NCBI GenBank assembly: GCA_946545105.1
Contig: CAMNMY010000005.1
Span: forward strand, 1 to 13,337
Origin: an uncultured Clostridia bacterium
Lineage (GTDB): Bacteria; Bacillota_A; Clostridia; Christensenellales; UBA3700
Reading direction: 5' to 3'
DNA: 13,337 bases
Positions 6,703 through 13,337 of the stretch are shown here, piece by piece. The notes beneath the pieces are model-generated. The model was given only the letters and a program-made list of their open reading frames with translations. It ran no database searches and had not been told where the DNA came from. The position numbers were made by a program, and so were the translations under genes. Within the stretch, counting starts at the first letter, position 1, and every line of letters begins with the position of its first letter.

Positions 6703-7665
6703 ATGAAAAAGAGAACTAATTTATTACTAATTATTATTGTTGCAATCGTTTTAGTTTGTTCATTTTCAATGATGGCATGCAAATCTGCAATGAATACGGA
6801 CGATGTCCCAAGCGCTGCAAGTGATGAGGCAAAAGGTGGTGCTTCAAATAGTAGTGCATCATTAAGCAATTTAGGCATAGCACCAGCAGGGCATAAAATA
6901 ATTTATAGAGCATATGCTTCTATCTATACAGATGATACTGCACAAACAATTGCTCAAGTAAAAAGTATGCTAAAAGAAGATGAGTGGATCGATTCAGAGA
7001 CAATTGATAGAACAACTGGAAATATTATCTTTAGAATTAAAAGCACAAGATTACAAGAATTCTTAGATGGCTTATCTGCACTTGGAAAAATTGGAGATTA
7101 TTCTGTAAAGGCAGAAGATATATCTTTAACTTATGCAGATATTGAAAGTGAAATTGCGAAAAATGAAGCACTAAAGGCGAAAGTTGAGGACCTAATTCCA
7201 ATGGCAACTACTTTAGAGGAAGTATTAGCTTTAGAAGATAAATTGAATGATATTGAAAATGATCTTGCAGATTTAAATAATAGAAAGACTAGATATGATG
7301 CTCAAATCGAATATTCAACAGTAACAATTTATTTCAATCAAAATTACTATAAAGAAGATCCAACATTTGCTAACCAAACAAAAGATGCAATTAAGGATTC
7401 TTGGGGATCTGTTGGTACATTCTTCAAATACTTATTCTTAGGTATTATTTATGTATTCCCATATCTACTAATCTTTGGTGGTATTGCATTTGGTATTATC
7501 ATTCTTGTTAGATGGAAAAAGGGTCTACCTCTATTCCATAAGGCGTCTAAAAAGGTAGAGGAAGGTAAGCAAAAGAAAGTTACAAAGAAGCCACAGCCAA
7601 AGATTGAGGAGGCTAAGACAGAAGAGCCAAAGGATGAAGAACCAAAGGCGGAAGAAAACAAGTAA
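6703..7665 (+). CDS. DUF4349 lipoprotein with coiled coil and C-terminal membrane helix
   Basis: The product is 320 residues. GGAGG at 6692-6696 lies 6 bases before the ATG. The signal peptide (MKKRTN plus hydrophobic core) ends in the lipobox SMMAC, with lipidated Cys26, then a low-complexity Ser/Ala/Asp linker. Residues about 65-215 match DUF4349: HKIIYRAYASIYTDD, a middle NIIFRIKSTRLQEFLDGLSALGKI strand-helix, ADIESEIAKNEA, a heptad-rich coiled coil (about 148-205), and the closing strand AQIEYSTVTIYF. A membrane helix spans about 244-269, followed by RWKKG and a Lys/Glu/Pro-rich cytosolic tail of about 50 residues with repeated EEPK-like units. DUF4349 is a surface domain of unknown function. 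The double anchor (lipid plus helix) places the coiled coil just outside the membrane. It is a monocistronic unit. Confidence 0.88.
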   Translation: MKKRTNLLLIIIVAIVLVCSFSMMACKSAMNTDDVPSAASDEAKGGASNSSASLSNLGIAPAGHKIIYRAYASIYTDDTAQTIAQVKSMLKEDEWIDSETIDRTTGNIIFRIKSTRLQEFLDGLSALGKIGDYSVKAEDISLTYADIESEIAKNEALKAKVEDLIPMATTLEEVLALEDKLNDIENDLADLNNRKTRYDAQIEYSTVTIYFNQNYYKEDPTFANQTKDAIKDSWGSVGTFFKYLFLGIIYVFPYLLIFGGIAFGIIILVRWKKGLPLFHKASKKVEEGKQKKVTKKPQPKIEEAKTEEPKDEEPKAEENK

Positions 7666-7683
7666 TACTTGATTCGATTAAAT

Positions 7684-7718
7684 AAGGGAGCCGATCAATT
7701 CGAGCTCCCTTTATTTTT
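7684..7718. terminator. Intrinsic terminator between convergent genes
   Basis: An 8-bp stem AAGGGAGC (7684-7691) / GCTCCCTT (7704-7711) with a 12-base spacer lies between the DUF4349 stop and the GH38 stop. It is followed on the plus strand by TATTTTT (to 7718). On the minus strand the run after the stem is ATTTAATC, weaker but usable, so it probably serves both genes. Confidence 0.75.
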
Positions 7719-7739
7719 GTTTTATAAAGTAATTATGAC

Positions 7740-10673
7740 TTACTTCTTTAGCAAGATTGTCTTAATTTCGTATGGAGTAAATTTCAACTTATCTAACTTA
7801 ATTGCTTTATCTCCTTCTTCTAGCATATTTGTTTCAAATGCTTTGAATTCTTGAGAGGTCTTCATATTAACAGTTGTTTCTTTACCCATAGATTCATAAG
7901 CTCTTACGATTAAACCAGATTCATCTTCGCTAACCTTTATTGTTTCAACAATGATGTTATCTTTGTTTGGAATAATGATTGGTTCAATATCTGGTTTAGT
8001 ATCGATAACTTCTAACTCTTCATTTAGGGCATAACCACGAGCAAGGACATCGCTTTGTTCATATGCTTCCTTGTGAGGATAGATAGCATATGTAAATCTA
8101 TGTGTTCCTCTATCGCAAGTAGGGTCAGGGAACTTAGGAGCACGAAGAAGTGCAAGTGATAAGAAACCATTCTTAGCTCTATAACCATACTTACAGTTGT
8201 TTAGAAGAGCAAGTCCATAATCCTTATCGTCAAGGTTAACAAACTTTTGAGCGCATACTTCAAATTGAGCTTTTTCAACTGAATTGTCTTCGTGTGTTGA
8301 TCTATCAAATGTACCCCATGGGATATTGCATTTAACTTCATCTGCAAATACAGTTGGAACAAAGTCTGCTCTTAAAAGCTTCATATCTTCATGCCAATCT
8401 ACTGTTGTATCGAATTTAACAAGTGCATCATTTATTGTTAAGATAACTTTTTGAACAATCTTTGACTTGTTATATTTGTATGTAGATTCACGGATAACAC
8501 ATGGTCCATCAATGTATGATTTAGAAGATTCAATTTTGAATTCCCATTTATCCATGTTCATATAATTCATATTGATATCCCAAGCATTGTAGTACATGAA
8601 TGGATCTGAATACACTGTTAGCTTATTGAAGTAGTCTTTAACCAATTCTTTTTGATTTGCTTTATCAAATAGAGAAGATATAGAACCATCTTTAGCAAAT
8701 GTAACTTTTACCTTATCGTTTTCGATTACATCATCAGTGAACTTCAAATCTGCAAATGGACGGATAACAGGCATTAATGTGTTTGCTGAATAAGCCTTAG
8801 CATCAACTTCATACCAATTGTCATTGTTCTTTACATATTCATGTCTATCAAAAGATGTTGGGTTAATTGCCATTAATGATGGTTCAGCAGCAAGTTTAGA
8901 GATTAGTTCGCTTTCAATATCTTGTAGTTCACCATACATAACTTTATATCTAGCAATTGATTCATCATATACACGCTTAATAGAAGAACCAGGAAGTACA
9001 TCGTGGAATTGATATAATAAAACTTCTTTCCAGATTTCTTCAACTTTAGCTCTGTCATATTTAATGCCTTTTAAGAATGCTGCAGCGCCTAACCATTCTA
9101 CCTTATGAAGCAATTCCTCAATACGTCTATTCCATTTCTTGCTATTTGCTTGAGATGTATAGCATCCTTGGTGACGTTCATAATATAGTTCGCCATGGTG
9201 AGTAGGAAGTATATCTCTAACAGGATTTACGTCGTTAAAGAAGTCAACAGCCTTGTGTGGTTCACAGACTTTATGACGTCTTACAAATTCAATGTGTCCT
9301 TCGCCAGGGCCGCCACCGCCGTCTCCATCACCATAGATTTGTAATGCTTTATCTAAGATGTCTCTTTCGGTATTTCTTTGGTCAGATTTATAAATAGCAA
9401 AAGCAGAAGCTCCAGAGTTATAGTCACCTTGAGGTTCCATATGAGCAAGTAGGCTTGTGCCATCAATACCAACCCAGTTGAAAGATTTATATGGGAATTG
9501 ATTTACTGTGTTTGAAATCAATTTGATTGTCATGAAATAATCCATGCCACATTTCTTGAATACTTGAGGTAGAGAAGCAGGGAATCCAAATACGTCTGGA
9601 AGCCAGCACATATTAGATCTGAAATTGAATTCGTCTTTCCAGAACTTTTGTCCATATAGAGCTTGTCTTACCCAGCTTTCGCCAGAAGTTAAGTTACAAT
9701 CTCCTTCAACCCAGTTTCCACCTTGAAGTTCAATTCTTCCTTCTTTAACTTTTGCTTTTACTCTTTCATATAGTTCTGGATATTCTTCTTTTAACCATTT
9801 GAACATTTGAGGTTGAGATTCAGCAAAGATAAATTCAGGATAGATATCCATATTTCTTAATTGGTTTGCAAATGTTCTTGCAATCTTTCTCTTTGTTTCT
9901 CTAATTGGCCATAACCAAGCAAGATCGATGTGAGCATGTCCTATACAATATAGTTTTGTATTTGGATAGTCGCCTTCTCTATATTGATATGGGGCAATTA
10001 CTTTTCTTGCAGCTTCAGCGCCTTCTTTCTTGAAGACTTTGAAACTTTCTTTTAATACTTTTGAAATCTCTTTATATCTTTCTTTTGTTTCATCTAATTT
10101 CATCATTAAGAAGAACAAATCGATATAGTCATAGTAGTATTGGATAATATCATCATGTTCAATACAGATATCAAAACGTCTTAATCTTGCAACAAGATTT
10201 TCAAAACGCAATTTGCCATTGAATCCACCATCAACCAAGAAATCGATTTCTTCGCCACCTTCAGCGTTTCTTGAAATATCAATAACTTGCTTACCGATTA
10301 GTGAGTGGAAAACATCACCTTTAGATAGAACTTGAGTAACACCTTGAATGATGTAGCCATCTTTTCTAAATACTAAGCCTTCACCTTGTAGCTTTAATCT
10401 ACAAACAACGTGCTTACCTTTTGCTTTATCGGCAACCTTACCAGTGAAGTGGAACCAAGCACAACCAAACTTTTTTGCCCATTTTTGATATTTCAAAATA
10501 GGCACAAACTTTGAATAATCTAAATCTTGGAATTTAATTGGTTCATCTGATTTTAAGCAAGTAGCTTTTAGATTTCCGATCTTAGTGTGGCATTTACATC
10601 TAATTGAAATAATGTTGTTAACATGTCCAATTTCTTTTAGTCCTTTGTTTAAAACTTTTTTGTCTATAGCCAT
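7740..10673 (-). CDS. GH38 alpha-mannosidase, cytosolic MAN2C1/Ams1-like type
   Basis: The product is 977 residues, full length for the bacterial and cytosolic class of GH38. An N-terminal beta-rich domain (about 1-235) precedes the catalytic barrel with IGHAHIDLAWLWP (His248 and Asp250 as zinc ligands), WLPDVFGFPASLPQ (Asp360, nucleophile and zinc ligand) and the helical-bundle motif LLYQFHDVLPGSSI (His557, zinc ligand). A glycine-rich GDGDGGGGPGEGH loop lies near 450. The C-terminal beta-sandwich domains fill about 600-977. All expected catalytic residues are present. The family hydrolyses alpha-mannosidic bonds with retention. With no signal peptide it should act on imported manno-oligosaccharides in the cytosol. 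AAAGGTG (10678-10684 on the plus strand) is the Shine-Dalgarno. No transporter or other glycosidase adjoins it. It is divergent from paaK and convergent with the DUF4349 gene. Confidence 0.93.
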   Translation of the reverse strand: MAIDKKVLNKGLKEIGHVNNIISIRCKCHTKIGNLKATCLKSDEPIKFQDLDYSKFVPILKYQKWAKKFGCAWFHFTGKVADKAKGKHVVCRLKLQGEGLVFRKDGYIIQGVTQVLSKGDVFHSLIGKQVIDISRNAEGGEEIDFLVDGGFNGKLRFENLVARLRRFDICIEHDDIIQYYYDYIDLFFLMMKLDETKERYKEISKVLKESFKVFKKEGAEAARKVIAPYQYREGDYPNTKLYCIGHAHIDLAWLWPIRETKRKIARTFANQLRNMDIYPEFIFAESQPQMFKWLKEEYPELYERVKAKVKEGRIELQGGNWVEGDCNLTSGESWVRQALYGQKFWKDEFNFRSNMCWLPDVFGFPASLPQVFKKCGMDYFMTIKLISNTVNQFPYKSFNWVGIDGTSLLAHMEPQGDYNSGASAFAIYKSDQRNTERDILDKALQIYGDGDGGGGPGEGHIEFVRRHKVCEPHKAVDFFNDVNPVRDILPTHHGELYYERHQGCYTSQANSKKWNRRIEELLHKVEWLGAAAFLKGIKYDRAKVEEIWKEVLLYQFHDVLPGSSIKRVYDESIARYKVMYGELQDIESELISKLAAEPSLMAINPTSFDRHEYVKNNDNWYEVDAKAYSANTLMPVIRPFADLKFTDDVIENDKVKVTFAKDGSISSLFDKANQKELVKDYFNKLTVYSDPFMYYNAWDINMNYMNMDKWEFKIESSKSYIDGPCVIRESTYKYNKSKIVQKVILTINDALVKFDTTVDWHEDMKLLRADFVPTVFADEVKCNIPWGTFDRSTHEDNSVEKAQFEVCAQKFVNLDDKDYGLALLNNCKYGYRAKNGFLSLALLRAPKFPDPTCDRGTHRFTYAIYPHKEAYEQSDVLARGYALNEELEVIDTKPDIEPIIIPNKDNIIVETIKVSEDESGLIVRAYESMGKETTVNMKTSQEFKAFETNMLEEGDKAIKLDKLKFTPYEIKTILLKK

Positions 10674-10703
10674 AATTCACCTTTTAAAAATGTACTTGTA
10701 TAA

Positions 10704-10732
10704 ATCTTACCACAAACGCTTCTATTTAACAA
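10704..10732 (-). promoter_or_regulatory. Promoter for the GH38 gene
   Basis: Read on the minus strand: -35 TTGTTA (10732-10727), a 17-base spacer, and -10 TAAGAT (10709-10704) preceded by TGG, an extended -10. The predicted start near 10697 leaves a leader of about 24 bases holding the Shine-Dalgarno. Confidence 0.55.
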
Positions 10733-10736
10733 TATA

Positions 10737-10757
10737 AATGCGCGTAGCACACGCATT
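10737..10757. promoter_or_regulatory. Imperfect GC-rich palindrome in the divergent promoter region, operator candidate
   Basis: AATGCGCGT (10737-10745) and ACACGCATT (10749-10757) are inverted arms with one mismatch and a 3-base centre. The right arm runs into the paaK -35 (TTGACA, 10756-10761), and the left arm lies just upstream of the GH38 -35. This is the right size and place for a repressor or activator site acting on one or both promoters. The binding protein is unknown; no regulator gene is in the window. Confidence 0.35.
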
Positions 10758-10785
10758 GACAGCGCGCGATATAAAATGCTAAACT
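10756..10785 (+). promoter_or_regulatory. Promoter for paaK-ACT
   Basis: A perfect -35 TTGACA (10756-10761) is followed by an 18-base spacer and -10 TAAACT (10780-10785), preceded by TGC as an extended -10. The spacer begins with a GC-rich GCGCGCGAT. An alternative -10, TATAAA (10770-10775), is too close to this -35. Confidence 0.55.
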
Positions 10786-10809
10786 ACATTTATTAGTGGA
10801 GGACTAAAC

Positions 10810-12114
10810 ATGAGTTATTACCAACAAGAATTTGAATGCATGTCTAGAGACGAGATTCGTGCACTTCAAGATGAAAAAATCGTAAAGCAAGTAAAACACG
10901 CATATGATAATATTCCTTATTATCGCAACTTAATGGAACAAAAAGGTGTAAAGCCTGAAGATATCCATGGAATCAAAGATGTTTATAAATTACCATTTCT
11001 ATCTAAATATGATTTAAGAGATCAATATCCAGATGGTTTATTGGCTGTAGATAAGAAGGATGTTGTAAGAATCCATTCTACATCAGGTACTACAGGAAGA
11101 AGAGTTATTGCATATTACACAGAAAAAGATTTGGATTTATGGTCTGATTGTACTGCAAGAGCTATTGTTGCTGCAGGTGGTTCAAAAGAGGATGTCGTTC
11201 AAGTTGCTTACGGATATGGATTATTTACTGGTGGTTTTGGCTTACACGATGGTGCTAGAAAAGTTGGTTGTATGTGTCTTCCAATGTCTTCTGGAAATAC
11301 AGAAAGACAAATTCAATTTATGCATGATTTAAAATCAACAATTTTATGTTGTACGCCATCTTATGCTGCATATCTTGGAGAAGCTTTAAAAGAATATGGC
11401 CTTACAAAGAAGGATATTAACCTAAAGGCTGGTATCTTTGGCGCTGAACCATGGACAGAAAGCATGAGAAAAGATATTCAAGAATCATTAGGATTAAAAG
11501 CATATGACATCTTCGGCTTAACAGAATTGTCTGGTCCAGGTGTTTCTTATGAATGTCAAGAACAAGCTGGTATGCATATTAACGAAGATCACTTCTATGC
11601 TGAAATTATCAATCCAGAAACAGGAGAAGTTTTAGGAGATGGAGAAAAGGGTGAACTTGTTTTGACAAGTTTAGATAAGGAAGCATTCCCACTAATCAGA
11701 TATAGAACAAGAGATATTTGTGTTTTGAATAAAGAAAAGTGTAAGTGCGGAAGAACCTTCGTTAGAATGGCTAAGCCAATGGGAAGAAGTGATGATATGT
11801 TAATCATCCGTGGTGTAAATGTATTCCCATCACAAATTGAAACAGTTCTTCTAGAACAAGGATATACACCAAACTATTTAATTGAAGTAGACAGAGTTAA
11901 TAATACAGATACATTAGATATTTATGTAGAATTAACATCTGAGCAATTCTCAGATACAATTAAAGATGTATCAATAAAAGAAAAAGAATTGGCAAATGCT
12001 CTAAAGACAATGCTAGGAATTAATCCAAAGACTCACTTAGTTGCACCAAAGACAATCGCAAGAAGTGAAGGCAAGGCAGTTAGAGTAAATGATAAGAGAA
12101 AATTAATAGACTAA
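10810..12114 (+). CDS. paaK: Phenylacetate-CoA ligase family AMP-forming enzyme
   Basis: The product is 434 residues, typical for PaaK. GGAGG (10798-10802) lies 7 bases before the ATG. The ATP/AMP loop is HSTSGTTGR (89-97). The adenylation motif is YDIFGLTELSGPG (232-244). YRTRD (298-302) contacts the ribose. CKCGR (311-315) is the short Cys pair usual in this family, and GRSDDMLIIRGVNVFPSQIE (325-344) holds the hinge to the C-terminal domain. The enzyme class activates aryl acids such as phenylacetate or indoleacetate to CoA thioesters with ATP. In anaerobes it is commonly paired with an ACT protein and indolepyruvate ferredoxin oxidoreductase in aromatic amino acid conversion. Here the ACT gene follows at 17 bases, but no oxidoreductase gene is in the window. 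The aryl acid substrate cannot be read from the sequence. Confidence 0.92.
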   Translation: MSYYQQEFECMSRDEIRALQDEKIVKQVKHAYDNIPYYRNLMEQKGVKPEDIHGIKDVYKLPFLSKYDLRDQYPDGLLAVDKKDVVRIHSTSGTTGRRVIAYYTEKDLDLWSDCTARAIVAAGGSKEDVVQVAYGYGLFTGGFGLHDGARKVGCMCLPMSSGNTERQIQFMHDLKSTILCCTPSYAAYLGEALKEYGLTKKDINLKAGIFGAEPWTESMRKDIQESLGLKAYDIFGLTELSGPGVSYECQEQAGMHINEDHFYAEIINPETGEVLGDGEKGELVLTSLDKEAFPLIRYRTRDICVLNKEKCKCGRTFVRMAKPMGRSDDMLIIRGVNVFPSQIETVLLEQGYTPNYLIEVDRVNNTDTLDIYVELTSEQFSDTIKDVSIKEKELANALKTMLGINPKTHLVAPKTIARSEGKAVRVNDKRKLID

Positions 12115-12131
12115 TAACAAGGGGGATTAAT

Positions 12132-12518
12132 ATGAAGTTACAACAAATTTCTATTTTTATGGAAAACAAGCCAGGTATGCTACTTGAAATTACAAAGTTC
12201 ATAGCATCAAGAAACGTTAACATGCGTGCTTTATCTGTAGCTGATACAGAAACATTTGGTATCGTTAGAATTATTGTTGATGATCCTGGGCTTGTTAATG
12301 ATATGTTACAAAAGGAAGGATACGCTACAAAGATAACTCAAGTTTTAGCAATTGAGATTCCAGATCAACCAGGAAAGTTCTCAGAGCTTTTGGAGATTAT
12401 TGCTAAAGCAAATATCAATATAGAATATTCATATGCTTATACATCATCAAAAGGAAAGGCAATGATTATATTGCGTGTTGATGATGTCGACAATGCTGAA
12501 AAGTTATTGAATTTGTAG
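12132..12518 (+). CDS. Tandem ACT-domain protein, probable amino-acid sensor
   Basis: The product is 128 residues made of two ACT repeats. The first (about 2-66) has ISIFMENKPGMLLEITKFIA, and the second (about 70-128) has AIEIPDQPGKFSELLEIIAKANINIEY. Each shows the ACT signature: a strand, then (N/Q)xPG at the first turn, then a helix. AAGGGGG (12119-12125) precedes the ATG by 6 bases. Free-standing tandem ACT proteins next to paaK are a recurrent pair in anaerobes and are thought to sense an amino acid, probably an aromatic one. That role is known from context only. The second repeat ends at AEKLLNL, about 10-15 residues shorter than relatives I remember, so the last strand or helix may be missing. 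It is cotranscribed with paaK. Confidence 0.88.
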   Translation: MKLQQISIFMENKPGMLLEITKFIASRNVNMRALSVADTETFGIVRIIVDDPGLVNDMLQKEGYATKITQVLAIEIPDQPGKFSELLEIIAKANINIEYSYAYTSSKGKAMIILRVDDVDNAEKLLNL

Positions 12519-12524
12519 TATAAT
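12519..12524 (+). promoter_or_regulatory. -10 element directly ahead of the last gene
   Basis: A perfect TATAAT begins at the base after the ACT stop codon. The predicted transcript start is near 12531, only about 3 bases before the ATG at 12534. No convincing -35 is seen in the end of the ACT gene. Confidence 0.4.
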
Positions 12525-12533
12525 TATTACGTT

Positions 12534-13337
12534 ATGGTAAAAGTAAGAGACGCTAAACTAAAAGAGAGGGAGGCATCCCAAGATTTTATTCGCACGAGTA
12601 AAAAACATAGAAATCAAGCATGGATAGCATTTGCTATTTTAGTTATTTTTTATGTAGCATGTTCTGCATTCTATGTAGGATATAGATATAAAAAACAACC
12701 AGTTTTCGAACCAACAGATTTTGATGAAACAAAGATGGATGCATCATATCGTCCTAATGGGGCTAAATTGACAGACATTGTCATCCCAAGTAGTGAAGAT
12801 AAGGATGCAATGATAGCTTGCGCTCTTAAGCTTTATAACAAAGCAAATTACAATTTACAACACGATAATGCTGTAGCATATGCTGTTAAAACTAACACAA
12901 AAGTGTTGGGTGTTGATACTGGTGGTATTAGATACACAATTAAGAACGGAAATGAATTATTTAATGCAGATTATTTCTATGTGCCAACTGATGCTTCAGG
13001 AAGCATAGCAAAGGCTGCATCTCCAGAATATACAAATTATGGATATCGTAGATATTATAATATTGCATTGAATATTGGTCGTGAACAAAAAGCAAAAGAA
13101 TTAAATTATAAAAAGCAATCTAATGGTCAATTACTATTTAGCGCTTCATGGGATGACTTATATTACGATCAAGAAATCGAAATGCCTCAAGAATTTGCAG
13201 AATCTGGCGCATCATATAAATATTACAATTTTACTTGGGATATAGATACTATAAAGAGTGCAACAGTTGAATACAATGAAGATGAGGGATACTATAAATT
13301 AGTAGTTGAATTAGATGCATCAAATAAAAAGACAGTT
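12534..13337 (+). CDS. Membrane-anchored protein of unknown function, 3' end outside window
   Basis: An open frame of 268 codons runs from ATG 12534 to the last base without a stop. The N-terminus is charged (MVKVRDAKLKEREASQ, then RTSKKHRNQ), followed by one membrane helix at about 30-50 (WIAFAILVIFYVACSAFYVGY) and a large polar ectodomain rich in Tyr, Asn, Lys and Asp. By the positive-inside rule this is an N-in, single-pass type II protein with the domain outside. I recognise no family; the ectodomain has repeated Tyr-rich stretches such as NYGYRRYYN. There is no Shine-Dalgarno before the ATG. A GGGAGG lies inside the frame (about 12566-12571) but has no usable start codon after it. Codon use resembles the neighbours. 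It may be cotranscribed with paaK-ACT or come from its own promoter. Confidence 0.75.
   Translation, partial: MVKVRDAKLKEREASQDFIRTSKKHRNQAWIAFAILVIFYVACSAFYVGYRYKKQPVFEPTDFDETKMDASYRPNGAKLTDIVIPSSEDKDAMIACALKLYNKANYNLQHDNAVAYAVKTNTKVLGVDTGGIRYTIKNGNELFNADYFYVPTDASGSIAKAASPEYTNYGYRRYYNIALNIGREQKAKELNYKKQSNGQLLFSASWDDLYYDQEIEMPQEFAESGASYKYYNFTWDIDTIKSATVEYNEDEGYYKLVVELDASNKKTV

Noticed and set aside
7449..7661. Minus-strand open frame rich in Ser and Phe
   Set aside because: It is the antisense of the Lys/Glu-rich tail of the DUF4349 protein; the low-complexity composition explains its openness.
7669..7854. Plus-strand open frame over the convergent terminator and the end of the GH38 gene
   Set aside because: It covers a terminator hairpin and the antisense of GH38, and no recognisable protein pattern is present.
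11108..11332. Second plus-strand frame inside paaK
   Set aside because: Shifted-frame shadow with no start signal, inside a fully supported gene.
1..13337. CRISPR array, insertion sequence, phage or defence system
   Set aside because: No regularly spaced repeats, transposase motifs, terminal inverted repeats or known defence domains are seen; codon use looks even across the window.

Overview
The window is AT-rich bacterial chromosome with short intergenic gaps, strong Shine-Dalgarno sites, sigma-A-like promoters (several with extended -10 elements), TGA read as stop, and lipoprotein signals. Together with the gene families (CdaA-type diadenylate cyclase, DUF1015, DUF4349, a PaaK/ACT pair, cytosolic GH38), this points to a low-GC member of the Bacillota, most likely an anaerobic, gut-type clostridial lineage. 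The lineage is inferred from gene content only. No mobile element, CRISPR array, tRNA or rRNA is visible, and no gap without a gene exceeds 300 bases.

Left part (1-3036, + strand): a tight operon with the tail of a family I inorganic pyrophosphatase, the DNA polymerase III delta subunit (holA), a small five-helix membrane protein and a lipoprotein. The junctions overlap (ATGA at ppa/holA and at membrane protein/lipoprotein, and 14 nt at holA/membrane protein), so translational coupling is likely. The lipoprotein has an M28 metallopeptidase fold pattern, but by hand alignment it has lost all the metal ligands. It looks like a pseudo-peptidase and is the most unusual gene here.

Middle (3037-7739, + strand): a promoter drives cdaA (c-di-AMP synthase), coupled by ATGA to a DUF1015 gene, and a hairpin terminator follows. 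Next come a monocistronic aspartate kinase with its own promoter and terminator, and a DUF4349 lipoprotein with its own promoter. A terminator shared with the convergent gene closes the section.

Right part (7740-13337): a large minus-strand cytosolic GH38 alpha-mannosidase is divergent from a plus-strand phenylacetate-CoA ligase-like gene (paaK) followed by a tandem-ACT regulatory protein. The 136-base divergent spacer holds one promoter for each direction and a GC-rich imperfect palindrome abutting the paaK -35. A membrane-anchored protein of unknown function starts right after the ACT gene and runs off the window. Its start codon has no Shine-Dalgarno and lies about 10 bases after a TATAAT, so it may be leaderless.

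Most of the window is housekeeping: replication, second messenger, amino acid biosynthesis and glycan breakdown. The parts that look least described are the pseudo-M28 lipoprotein with its membrane partner, the doubly anchored lipoprotein architecture seen twice, the cdaA-DUF1015 pairing, and the leaderless-looking gene at the right end.
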